This document shows, one piece after another, positions 43,134 through 51,474 of a DNA stretch of 64,000 nucleotides. Positions within the stretch are counted from its first letter, which is position 1; each line of letters begins with the position of its first letter. The stretch comes from Streptomyces sp. NBC_01689. Lineage in GTDB: Bacteria; Actinomycetota; Actinomycetes; Streptomycetales; Streptomycetaceae. Where the stretch lies: the NCBI RefSeq assembly GCF_036250675.1, contig NZ_CP109592.1, forward strand, positions 9,486,001 through 9,550,000, written 5' to 3'. A program made the translations under genes and the position numbers. Below the pieces are notes generated by a model that saw only the letters and a program-made list of their open reading frames with translations, was not told the origin of the DNA and searched no databases.

Positions 43134-44258
43134 ATGAGCATGAGCAGTCACGTCACGATCATCGGCGCAGGACTCGGCGGTCTCACGCTCGCCCGTGTGC
43201 TGTATGTCCACGGGATTCCGTCCACGGTTCATGAGGGGGAGACTTCCGCGACGGCCCGCACCCAGGGGGGACTGCTCGACATCCGGGACTACAACGGCCA
43301 GCCTGCGCTGGAGACCGCGGGGCTGACCGAAGAGTTCCGCAGGCTCATCCTGGAGGGGCGCCAGGCGCTGCGTCTCCTGGACCGGGGCGGAAAGGTTCTG
43401 CTCGACGTGCCCGACGACGGTACGGGCGGCAACCCCGAAGTACAGCGCGGCGAACTGCGCCAGATGCTGCTCGACTCACTCCCGGACGGCACCGTCCGGT
43501 GGGGTCACAAAGCCAGCAGCATCCGTGCCGTCGGCGACGGCCGCCACGAGGTGGCCTTCGCCAACGGCACCACCGCCACCACGAGCCTGCTGGTCGGCGC
43601 GGATGGCGCATGGTCCCGGGTCCGATCACTGCTTTCCGGCGCGGTCCCCGAGTACACCGGTTTCTCCTTCATCGAGACCCACCTGTTCGATGGCGACACC
43701 CGGCACCAGACCAGCGCGAAAAACGTCGGAGGCGGAGCGATGATGGTGCTCGAACCGGGCAAGGGGATCTTCGCTCACCGGGAGCGCGGCGGGAACCTTC
43801 ACACCTGGGTGATGCTCGCCAGGCCGCAGGACTGGTTCGCCGATATCGATTTCACCGATCCCGCCGCGGCCACCGCACGGATCGTCCAGGAATTCGCCGG
43901 TTGGGCGCCAGAACTCACCGCTCTGGTCACCGACGGCGAGACCCCGCCGGTCCTGCGTCACATCTACTCCCTGCCCGTCGAGCACCGGTGGGACCGCACG
44001 CCCGGGGTGACTCTGCTCGGCGACGCCGCACATCTGACGGCCCCCAACGGCGAAGGCGCCAACCTGGCCATGTACGACGGGGCCGAACTGGGCAAGGCCA
44101 TCGCCGCGCACCCCGACGACATCGAGACCGCACTCACCGAGTACGAGCATGCCATGTTCGTGCGCAGTGCCGCGGCCAACGCCGAGGCCCCCGATCTTCA
44201 TGACATGCTGGGCGCCGGCCCGCCCCACAACCTGATCAACGCCTTCACCGGGAGCTAG
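43134..44258 (+). CDS. TetX-like FAD-dependent monooxygenase
   Basis: A 374-residue flavoprotein of the class A aromatic hydroxylase group. The dinucleotide-binding GAGLGG lies at residues 11-16 in VTIIGAGLGGLTLARVL. The DG-type motif VGADGAWSRVR lies near 155, and the GDAAHLTAPNGEGANLAM motif near 300 binds FAD phosphate. The overall length and GEGANLAMYDGAELG segment resemble the TetX/tetracycline-destructase relatives found in soil actinobacteria, but related enzymes hydroxylate other aromatics. GAGGAATC precedes the ATG; a second Met is two codons on. The blasticidin-deaminase-like gene lies 1 kb downstream on the same strand. Confidence 0.88.
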   Translation: MSMSSHVTIIGAGLGGLTLARVLYVHGIPSTVHEGETSATARTQGGLLDIRDYNGQPALETAGLTEEFRRLILEGRQALRLLDRGGKVLLDVPDDGTGGNPEVQRGELRQMLLDSLPDGTVRWGHKASSIRAVGDGRHEVAFANGTTATTSLLVGADGAWSRVRSLLSGAVPEYTGFSFIETHLFDGDTRHQTSAKNVGGGAMMVLEPGKGIFAHRERGGNLHTWVMLARPQDWFADIDFTDPAAATARIVQEFAGWAPELTALVTDGETPPVLRHIYSLPVEHRWDRTPGVTLLGDAAHLTAPNGEGANLAMYDGAELGKAIAAHPDDIETALTEYEHAMFVRSAAANAEAPDLHDMLGAGPPHNLINAFTGS

Positions 44259-44535
44259 TGCTGTGACCGGGTAGGTTCGCCTCGTCCCTCTCGGCCGCGG
44301 CCAGGCCGACCATCGCGAGGGCCTCATCGCCTTCGCCTTGCTGGATCACGATCTCGGCGGTGGTCCACTCGGCGGCCCGCCAGCCGACATCGGTGAGGGG
44401 GATCAACAGCGCCCGCGCCCGCTCGAACTCCGCGGCCGGGCACAACTCACGCGCCGGCGCCTGCGCGCAGTTCCAGTCCCCGCGCTCTCGCGCCGCCTGG
44501 ATCAGCAGCTCCGACTGTCCCAGGCAGAGGAGGGT
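44245..44535 (-). pseudogene. Remnant of a helical-repeat protein
   Basis: The minus strand reads GQSELLIQAARERGDWNCAQ, then FERARALLIPLTDVGWRAAE, then GEGDEALAMVGLAAAER, resembling the TPR-like repeats of a Streptomyces hypothetical family (GDWxCA...FERALxLLxPxxxTGW). The stop overlaps the 3' end of the monooxygenase gene. No start or upstream repeats are present, so only the end of the gene survives. Confidence 0.45.
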
Positions 44536-44639
44536 TCGCGCCGTCCGCGGGGAGACACCGCTGTGCGCGTAACACTGGCGAGCGCGCCCCCGGCAGCGTC
44601 CGTGCCGGCAGTGGGACCTCGAGCACAACGGGATCCGGC

Positions 44640-45094
44640 CCGTGTACGACGGCACGGCCGTCCACCTGTGTACGAGCGACCGTCTTCTTCGACGTGGTCG
44701 GGCGGTTGGGCGGCGAGGGGGTGACCCTGAAGGAGGCCGACATCGCTCTCCTTATGGGCGACGGCTCGTTCCTGGAGGACGACGAGGGGGCGCCGCGGCG
44801 TGCGTTGCGCTGCCACAGGTCGAGCAGATCCTCCGGCAACTCCTGCGCTCCCGGCCGCTGTGCCAGGCGATCAGCCAGCTGCACGGCTACGGGTCCGCGA
44901 TACCGCGGGTGCGCCACGGCGGCGGCCAGAAGGACGTGCAGCTGACCCGGATCGAGGCGCTGGGCGTGGTGCGGGCCGCCGCCGTGTGGATCGTCATGCT
45001 GATCAACCTGGACAAGGAGGGCCGCTTCCAGGCCCACGGGAGGTCCGGCGCCGACGCCCGCGGCGCCGATCTGAAGTTGTCGGCGTACTCCTGA
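44640..45094 (+). pseudogene. Decayed coding region, unidentified
   Basis: Coding-like stretches appear in two frames: GRLGGEGVTLKEADIALLMG and DGSFLEDDEGAP at 44698-44790, then after a shift LPQVEQILRQLLRSRPLCQA, HGYGSAIPRVRHGGG and VVRAAAVWIVMLINLDKEGR to the stop at 45092-45094. The second part could also be a short real gene. I do not recognise a family. The 200 bases before the deaminase gene show nothing else. Confidence 0.3.
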
Positions 45095-45298
45095 CTGTAC
45101 GCCGCCGCGATCTGCATCTGCTCGCCGATCTCGAAGACGCCGTCCTCGACTCGACCAGGTCCTCCACGTTCCACCACCAGCGCCTGAGGCCGTCCGCCGC
45201 TCCCGCGCGAGCGGAACAGGCACACCACCGATATTCGCTTGCACGCCATCGTCTCTCGGGTCAACGTCGCCTGACACCTGACGAAGGAGAAGATGATC

Positions 45299-45706
45299 AT
45301 GCAAAATCACCCCGTCGACCACGAACTCATCGAGGCCGCGGCACACGTAGCTCGCACCCGCTGCTGCGGAGACAACCACACCATGGCGGCCGCGGCTCGC
45401 GCCCGGGACGGCCGGATCGTCACGGCGGTGAACGTGTACCACTTCACGGGCGGCCCCTGCGCCGAGCTGGTCGTCATTGGTGCGGCAGCCGCCCAGGGCG
45501 CCTACGAGCTGGACACGATTGTCGCAGTGGGCGACCGCGGGCGGGGGGTTGTTCCCCCGTGCGGCCGATGCCGTCAGGTCCTTCTCGACCACTTTCCCAC
45601 CCTCAAGGTCATCGTCGGCGAAGGCGACCGCGTCCGAACCGTCCTTGTCACCGATTTGCTGCCCGAAAGCTACGTCTGGGCCGATCATCAGCCCGACGCC
45701 GAGTAG
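45299..45706 (+). CDS. Blasticidin-S deaminase-like cytidine deaminase
   Basis: A 135-residue zinc deaminase very like fungal BSD. It has VNVYHFTGGPCAELVVIG and PPCGRCRQVLLDHFP, and ends LLPESYVW. Zinc ligands are Cys54, Cys88 and Cys91 with catalytic Glu56, exactly the numbering of Aspergillus BSD. Ordinary cytidine deaminases of this fold often carry Cys or His at the first ligand, so free-cytidine deamination remains possible, but the VYHFTGGPCAELVV stretch is specific to the BSD group. ATG 45299 is chosen for its nine-base distance from GAAGGAG and for the numbering; ATG 45293 also fits. It would inactivate blasticidin S in the cytoplasm. Confidence 0.9.
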   Translation: MQNHPVDHELIEAAAHVARTRCCGDNHTMAAAARARDGRIVTAVNVYHFTGGPCAELVVIGAAAAQGAYELDTIVAVGDRGRGVVPPCGRCRQVLLDHFPTLKVIVGEGDRVRTVLVTDLLPESYVWADHQPDAE

Positions 45707-45775
45707 ATGTCGCCACTCAGTACGAGCTCACACCGTCGGCCGGCAATAGGACGAACGCTTCTGATGAGAGGCAAG

Positions 45776-46260
45776 TTACTGCACGTCAAATTGTTGATGC
45801 CCCTGCCCCGGCTCCCCGGTGTCGGCGGCCGACAACCGGATGGCGCGCTCTCGCATGTGCACCAGCTATGTGCGGGCGGAGACGGTCTGCTCGCTCTCTG
45901 GTCCGAGGACGCGGGAGACAACGGCAACCAGGGGTTCGAGGTCTGCGGCGGCTCCATCCGGGTCACGGGCCCCACTGCGCCACACGGCGGCGCGCACGCG
46001 TACGCGCGAGGGGAAGGGGTCTTCCGCTCCCGGGGAGGACACCGTGGCGGGAACGAGCCGGGCAAGGGCGGCCGCGGCCGTGGCGGGGTCTCCGCTCAGG
46101 CCCTGGAACACGGCGAGGTCGTGCCGCGTCTCGAGCAGGGACGGGTAGGTCCCGGGCAACGATCTTTTCTGCTCGCCCATGAAGCGGCTGAGGTCGGCGA
46201 CGGCGCCGGGAACATCGCCCGCTCGGGCGCGGCTGCTCGCGACCGGGTGGTATTTCGCCG
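45776..46260 (-). pseudogene. TPR-protein remnant with in-frame amber codon
   Basis: The minus strand shows clear TPR-type helices: GDVPGAVADLSRFMGEQKRS, TYPSLLETRHDLAVFQGLSG, DPDGAAADLEPLVAVVSRVL, GPESEQTVSART. A TAG at 45866-45868 follows ART, after which the same frame continues plausibly as LVHMRERAIRLSAADTG to a stop at 45776. TPR proteins of this Streptomyces type usually have TRxxL here, so a CAG-to-TAG change (Gln to stop) is likely. The N-terminal part of the gene is missing; frames before about 46260 are not coding-like. Confidence 0.6.
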
Positions 46261-46275
46261 CCTGGGGTGAGCTGA

Positions 46276-46310
46276 GGGGGCCCGGAGCCAGCGAACAGCC
46301 CCGGGCCCCC
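46276..46310. terminator. Hairpin of uncertain role
   Basis: GGGGGCCCGG at 46276-46285 pairs perfectly with 46301-46310 across 15 bases. It borders the TPR remnant and may belong to a lost transcription unit. 46311-46724 shows no gene. Confidence 0.4.
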
Positions 46311-46724
46311 GTCCACGGGCTGTGGGAGAACCGTGTGCGGTGCCCGTTCGACGACAGCCGTTGCGGGCAGACACACCGCGCCCTCCCCTCTGGGCGGCCG
46401 GAGATCGTCGCTCCCGACCCGGCCGACAGCCCCGCCAGGAAATAGGGGGGAGCGGTGTGCGGCGCTGGACTCTGCCGTCCACGACGGTCCGGCAGCCGGA
46501 TCTCTCGAACGTGCCGGGACGGTCGGGCGCCGATCAGGGGCCTCCGGTAGGCAGCCATGCAGCGAAGCCCGCCGGAAACCGTGGGCCCGGCGGGCTCTGC
46601 TGTGGCCGACGCGACCAGGGCGGTCGCCCTCGCTGACTGGCCGGGTGGGCGGCGATCTCCGAAGCGATCATGCATGGCTCGGATACAGGGGGAGCCTTTG
46701 GCCGAGCCTGAGCGTCGGGTCAGG

Positions 46725-48455
46725 TCACGCCGCGGGTGCGGTGACGGCCCAGTCGCCGGCGGGCAGAGTTTCGGTGCCGTCAGCTTTCACGCCCGTCACC
46801 CAGTAGTAGCTGGTCGTGCCACGCCGGGCGCCGGTGTCGTAGTACTCGAAGGCTCCGGCGGGCGCCTCGTGGATCTTCTCGTAGGCGGCGGTGGCGGGGT
46901 TCCATCGGTAGATGCGGAAGCCCAGCGCGGGTGGGGAGGAGCCTTCCTCGCCCGCACCGAGCCCGGACCACGTCAGGCGGTTCCCTTCGGCGCCCGCTGC
47001 GGCGGAAGCCTCCAGGTGCAGGGGCGAGCCTTCGGGCGTTGCGACGTTCGGCGTCATGTCGAACTCGGTCGCGGTCACGATCTGTGCCTCGCCGGTCGAC
47101 TGGAAGGCGGAGTTCCCGGCATCGTCGACGGCGTCGACGATGAAGCAGCTCTCTTCGCCGTCGGGGACGGTGGTGTACGCGTAGGAGGTGGTGTCGGCCG
47201 ACACGTAGTAGCCCGGGTAGAGGGAGCACATCTTCTCGTCGTCGTCTCCCCAGAGTTCGCCGCGGCGGACCACGTAACTCGCCAGGTCCGGGGTGAAGTT
47301 CGCGTCCCAGCTCACCGCGAAACCGTATTCGGTCGGGACGACGGTGACTCCGGTGACGGCGGAGGGCGGGGTGCGGTCCCTGCGTGTGCCGGTGACGGCG
47401 GCGGACCGCGCCGACTCGTTGCCCGCCGTGTCGAGGGCGGTCACGCGGTAGGAGTAGCTCACGTCCTCGGCGGCCGAGGTATCCGTGTACGACACCTGGC
47501 CGGTACTGCCGACCAGGGTGTACGTCCCCTGGGCGGTCGCCGCCCGGTAGACCCGGTACGACGCCGCCCCCTCGGCCGCGCTCCACCTGACCCGCAGACC
47601 ATTGGACTCGGTGGCCGAACTCAGTCCGGTGGGGACGGCGGGTGGGGTGCGGTCCGCGCTCACCACAGCCTGGTCGGCGGAGCCCGCGGAGAGGTTGCCC
47701 GCCTTGTCGTGGGCGCGAACCTCGTAGTAGTACACCTCGCCGCTGGCCGGCGGGGTGTCGGTGTACGAGGTGGAGGTGGTGGTGGCCAGAGGAGTGCTAC
47801 CGAAGGCCGCGCCCTTGAGACGGCGATAGACGCGGTAGCCGGCGAGATCCATCTCGTTGTTCTTCGTCCAGCCGAGCTTCGCCTTGCCCGTGGTCTTGTC
47901 GTACGAAGCCGACGCGCCCACCGGGGGGAGCGGCTTGACCTTGTCGGCGGTCGCCGAAGTGGAGGGTGCGTAGCCGAACTTGACGTTCGCCGAGCCCGTC
48001 CAGTTGACGTAGTCCACGCGCAGGGTGTGGCGGCCCGCGGGGATCGTGACGTTGACGGTCTTCTTCGTCGTCGTCGAGCCGTTCTTCCACAGGTCGACCT
48101 TGCGGGAGCTGTCGACGTAGACGCGGATGCCGTCCTGGACGGCGGCCGAGAAGGTGAAGGGGCCGCCGGAGCCGAAGTCGCGGGTGACGCTCCAACGGAC
48201 CGCGAAGTTGTTTGTCGGCAGGCCGGAGGCGGGGGCCTTGGCGCCCCAGTTCTCGTCGACCGCGCTGTCGCAGTCGGTCCGCTTCGGAGTTCCCGAGAAG
48301 GTGGTGTTCGCGTAGAACTGCCGTTTGTACACCGGGGAGGTGCAGGTCGTCGCGGCGGAAGCGGGAACGGCGACGACGGTGAGCAGACCGCCGGCGGTGG
48401 CGAGCACGACGGCGGTTGCGGACACCGTGGACGTGCATCGTCGAGTTGAGTTCAT
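46725..48455 (-). CDS. Secreted PA14 and fibronectin type III protein
   Basis: A 576-residue exported protein. The signal peptide spans residues 1-36 (VVLATAGGLLTVVAVPASAA). Residues 40-170 look like a PA14 carbohydrate-binding domain (FTFSAAVQDGIRVYVDSSRK, then GRHTLRVDYVNWTGSANVKF). From about 178 there are at least three fibronectin type III modules, each with YRVYR or similar and a DTAGNxSA-type end (HDKAGNLSAGSA, LDTAGNESARSA, VDDAGNSAFQS), and a final Trp/Tyr-rich module. No enzyme domain is seen, so it probably binds extracellular polysaccharide or cell walls. GAGGG lies four bases before ATG 48455. Confidence 0.85.
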   Translation of the reverse strand: MNSTRRCTSTVSATAVVLATAGGLLTVVAVPASAATTCTSPVYKRQFYANTTFSGTPKRTDCDSAVDENWGAKAPASGLPTNNFAVRWSVTRDFGSGGPFTFSAAVQDGIRVYVDSSRKVDLWKNGSTTTKKTVNVTIPAGRHTLRVDYVNWTGSANVKFGYAPSTSATADKVKPLPPVGASASYDKTTGKAKLGWTKNNEMDLAGYRVYRRLKGAAFGSTPLATTTSTSYTDTPPASGEVYYYEVRAHDKAGNLSAGSADQAVVSADRTPPAVPTGLSSATESNGLRVRWSAAEGAASYRVYRAATAQGTYTLVGSTGQVSYTDTSAAEDVSYSYRVTALDTAGNESARSAAVTGTRRDRTPPSAVTGVTVVPTEYGFAVSWDANFTPDLASYVVRRGELWGDDDEKMCSLYPGYYVSADTTSYAYTTVPDGEESCFIVDAVDDAGNSAFQSTGEAQIVTATEFDMTPNVATPEGSPLHLEASAAAGAEGNRLTWSGLGAGEEGSSPPALGFRIYRWNPATAAYEKIHEAPAGAFEYYDTGARRGTTSYYWVTGVKADGTETLPAGDWAVTAPAA

Positions 48456-48940
48456 TCGGCCCTCAGGTCTTGAGCGGGACGGGAGTTCCGGCCCGTGATG
48501 ATCAAGACTCACGAGGAGTGGGCTTAGTTGTATGGATCTTTACCCGTGCATGGGGTGCGCTTGGATGACGAGTCTGCAACCCCGAACGAGCGCACATAGA
48601 GACCACGGCACCCCATCAGCAACCGCATCCGCCCCTGTGCCTCGCCCTTGCACGACCGGCCAACTTGGCCCCGCCCGCCTCGGCCCCTTGTGGACCTGTC
48701 CACCCGGCTGAGCAGCTACGCCGTCGCCGAGGTCCTCCGCTCCTCATGCATCTGACCTGGGCGACGGGCGTACGCCGGTCCCGGCTGATCGTGCCGGCGC
48801 CCGCCCGCGCACGGCGCGCCCCGACGGGTCTGCGAGGATGTCCGGCGGCGTCCGCACCGGGCCCCGCAGCGCTGCGCGGGGCCGAAAATGCGCAGGCGGC
48901 GAAAGGCGGACGGGGTCGGGCCCGGCGGGCGGGAGAGCGG
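48456..48940. other. Divergent promoter region, no gene seen
   Basis: The 485 bases between the PA14 protein and the DUF218 membrane protein gene contain no supported gene. The part next to the PA14 gene (48500-48600) is relatively AT-rich and is the likely promoter side. Confidence 0.5.
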
Positions 48941-49951
48941 ATGGTGGTGGATGTGCCGGAGTACCCGGAGTACGTTGCCGCGGCGGTGTTCGCCGTGGGC
49001 GGCGTCGTCCATGCCGTGCTGGCGCCGCACCGGTTCTCCACCGCTGTCCTGTTCTGTCTCGCGGTGACGTCGGCCGGGCTCGGCGAGGCCGCCCGCGGTG
49101 CGGAGACTCACCCCGCCGTCGTGACCGTGCTCGCCGTCGCCGCCCTGCTCATGACCCTCGCGCTGGGCCTGCTCCTGGTGGTCGACAGCATCGTCCTGGT
49201 CCGGCGCTACGGACCGCAGGCGTCCCTGCTGGCCACCGGCGCCGCCGGCTGCGCCCTGCTGGCGGTGCTCGGCCTCGACGTGGTCGTCCAGACTGGTGGG
49301 GGCGAGGTGGCGGGTGCCCTCATGGTGGCGGTGAACGCGGCCGCCGGATACCTCAGCCTGCTCTTCCTCGTCTTCACCGTCTACGTGTTCGTCTGGGGCC
49401 GCAGGACCCCGCCGCCGGAGACCACTCATGTCGTCGTCCTGGGCGCCGGGCTCAATGGCGACCGGCCCGGTCCGCTGCTGCGCCGCAGGCTGGAGCGGGC
49501 CCTCGGGGTCGACGACGCCGGCGCACCGGACGCAGACGGTGTGGTGTTCGTCGTCTCCGGAGGCCAGGGCGACGACGAGGTGCGCTCCGAGGCGGACGCC
49601 ATGGCCGACTACTTGCGCGCACGCGGGGTGGCTGCCGACCGGATCGTACGGGAGGACCGCTCCGTGAACACCGGGCAGAACCTCCGCTTCAGCGCGGCTC
49701 TGATGGACCGCATCGCTTCCGGGCACCGTGCCACGGTGGTCACCAGCGGCTTCCACGTCTACCGCACGGCCCTGCTGGCCCGTCGCGCCGGCGTCCCTGC
49801 CCACGTCGTGGGGGCGCCGACCTCTCCCGCGTACTGGCTCTCCGCGACCCTGCGTGAGTTCGCCGCCGTCCTGTGGCTGGACCGGCTGCCCCTGATCGGG
49901 CTCAGCCTGCTGCTGGCGGTGCCCGTGGCGACAGCGGTCTTCCAGCGCTGA
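48941..49951 (+). CDS. DUF218 (ElyC/SanA/YdcF-like) membrane protein
   Basis: A 336-residue protein. Residues 8-150 contain about four or five membrane helices, and the cytoplasmic or external DUF218 domain covers 160-300: HVVVLGAGLNGDRPGPLL, VVFVVSGGQGDDEVRSEADA, TSGFHVYRTALLARRAGV. A final helix lies near 310-330. Relatives such as ElyC and SanA affect cell-wall lipid carrier metabolism and vancomycin tolerance in E. coli; the role here is unknown. ATG 48941 with GGGAGAGCGG upstream is preferred over distant upstream starts, which add a low-complexity leader. Confidence 0.85.
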   Translation: MVVDVPEYPEYVAAAVFAVGGVVHAVLAPHRFSTAVLFCLAVTSAGLGEAARGAETHPAVVTVLAVAALLMTLALGLLLVVDSIVLVRRYGPQASLLATGAAGCALLAVLGLDVVVQTGGGEVAGALMVAVNAAAGYLSLLFLVFTVYVFVWGRRTPPPETTHVVVLGAGLNGDRPGPLLRRRLERALGVDDAGAPDADGVVFVVSGGQGDDEVRSEADAMADYLRARGVAADRIVREDRSVNTGQNLRFSAALMDRIASGHRATVVTSGFHVYRTALLARRAGVPAHVVGAPTSPAYWLSATLREFAAVLWLDRLPLIGLSLLLAVPVATAVFQR

Positions 49952-49960
49952 CCTCCACGT

Positions 49961-50760
49961 CAGCCCGCGCAACTCGAGGCCGCGACCGGAGCCCCCCACG
50001 TCGAGCTCCTGGACGCCGACACCCTTCCCGCCCTGTTCGGCGAACAGGCCGGAACCCTCACGCCCTGGGACTGCGCACACGTCACCCTCTACCGCGACAC
50101 CTCCGCGGCCCGCCTGGACGACTTCTCCGTCTCCGACCGGAGCGACGGACTGCGCCCGCACATGTCCTGGTCCGCGCACCATGTCTGCCCGCGCTGGACC
50201 CGCAGACCGCCGAACTGCACCGGGCCGCCGAGGACATGGGGTGCGGCCGCTGCGACGAAGGCCGATACCAGGCAGTCCGCGCGGTCGAAGACGCCCACGT
50301 CTTCGAACTCGGCACCCAGTACTCCGCCCTGCTGAACCTCACCGTTCCCGACCCGCACGGCGCCCCGTTCACATGGCGTGCTCCGGCATCGGCCTCACCC
50401 GCTGCCCGCAGACCTTCGCCGACCCCCACCGCCACCGCCACGGACTGCGCTGGAAGCCGGGAACCGGGCCGGCCGACCTCCACCTCATCGTTGCTGCGCG
50501 CCGACCTGCCGGAGATGCGCCGGCGCATCGCCCAGGCCGTCAGGCAGCTCCAGCACCACGGCATCCGCTCCTCGTCGACGACCGGCACGAAGCGGCCGGC
50601 GAGAAGTTCGCCTGCGCCCAGCTCATCGGACTCCCCGCGCTGTCGTCCTCTCCCCGCAGCAGACCGACGGCCGCGTCGAAGTCATCGACCGCTGGACCGG
50701 CCGACACGACACGACACCGCTGGAGCGCATGCCCGCCCCGGAGCACTGCCGACAGCCCAC
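49961..50760 (+). pseudogene. proS: Prolyl-tRNA synthetase remnant, multiply frameshifted
   Basis: Pieces in order across all three forward frames match the C-terminal half of a ProRS-type synthetase. They read TGAPHVELLDADTLPALFGE and DFSVSDRSDGLRPHMSW (frame 2), ELHRAAEDMGCGRCDEGRYQ then EDAHVFELGTQYSALLNLTV (frame 1), ACSGIGLTRCPQTFADPHRH (frame 3), DLPEMRRRIAQAVRQLQHHG (frame 1), DDRHEAAGEKFACAQLIGLP (frame 3), and VVLSPQQTDGRVEVIDRWTG (frame 2). The HVFELGTQYS, GIGLTR and VDDRHEAAGEKFA segments correspond to motif 3 surroundings and the anticodon-binding domain. At least five frameshifts are needed, so it is not functional. It begins just after the DUF218 gene. Confidence 0.75.
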
Positions 50761-50888
50761 CGACAGCCGGGCCAATCCGTGCCACAGGATGCCGCCGCGC
50801 ATTTCATCGGCGGCATCCTGAATTCGCGCGCCCCAAGAGACTCGAAACTGCAATGGAATTGATCAGAGGGGGCAGCGTCCGAGGGAAG

Positions 50889-51401
50889 TCACCCCTGAAC
50901 GCGGTGGGCGCCGGCGGAGTAGCCGTCGTGCCATGCTGCTTTGGCCCCGGAGTCGCCGATGCGGTAGACCTGCACGCCCGCACCGACGCCGATGACGACG
51001 GAGAATACCGCGGCCGCGATGCGCAGTGGCATCGCCACCGTTGACCTTGCGGTCGAACCGGGCACTAGGCGTGCGGCGCGGCCGTAGGCCCACCACACAC
51101 CTGTCGCGATCAGGGCTAGTGCGAGCGTCCAGGGCAGCAGTTCGTCGCCGAGTTCGGCATGTCGGCGGACCAGGGCGTTGCCGTCCACGTGGCTCTTCAA
51201 CCATTCGCCCGCATGAGTGGTGAGAGGGACGCTGATCAGCGTGACGAGGGCGAGTGCGGGAAGGGCGAAGCCGAATCGCCTCATGACGGAGGGTAGGACG
51301 GCGCACAGAACGAGTGACAGTGCTGTCAGCGGTACCAGGACGACGACGACATGCACGAGCAGGACATGCGCGGGAACGTTGTCGATCAGATCGAGTCCCA
51401 A
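50889..51401 (-). CDS. DUF2231-family membrane protein
   Basis: A 170-residue protein with four helices (near 8-28, 37-55, 83-101 and 121-142), which begins DLIDNVPAHVLLVHVVVVLV and contains THAGEWLKSH and RHAELGDELLPW, the DUF2231 landmarks. Some relatives bind haem b and accompany redox enzymes. The start is taken as TTG 51401, preceded by AAGGAG at the right distance; no ATG or GTG near the conserved N-terminus fits. It is the last gene of the flavin operon, 73 bases after apbE, and may be an electron carrier for it. Confidence 0.75.
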   Translation of the reverse strand: MGLDLIDNVPAHVLLVHVVVVLVPLTALSLVLCAVLPSVMRRFGFALPALALVTLISVPLTTHAGEWLKSHVDGNALVRRHAELGDELLPWTLALALIATGVWWAYGRAARLVPGSTARSTVAMPLRIAAAVFSVVIGVGAGVQVYRIGDSGAKAAWHDGYSAGAHRVQG

Positions 51402-51474
51402 AAAGGGCTCCTTGAGGGGGTGGTGGGCAGTGGGTGAAGGGGCGTGGGGGCAGTGAGGGTCGCAGTCTGGTGTG

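Noticed and set aside
46557..48449. Plus-strand frame opposite the PA14/fibronectin protein
   Set aside because: Val/Gly/Arg repeats mirror the fibronectin repeats on the coding strand.
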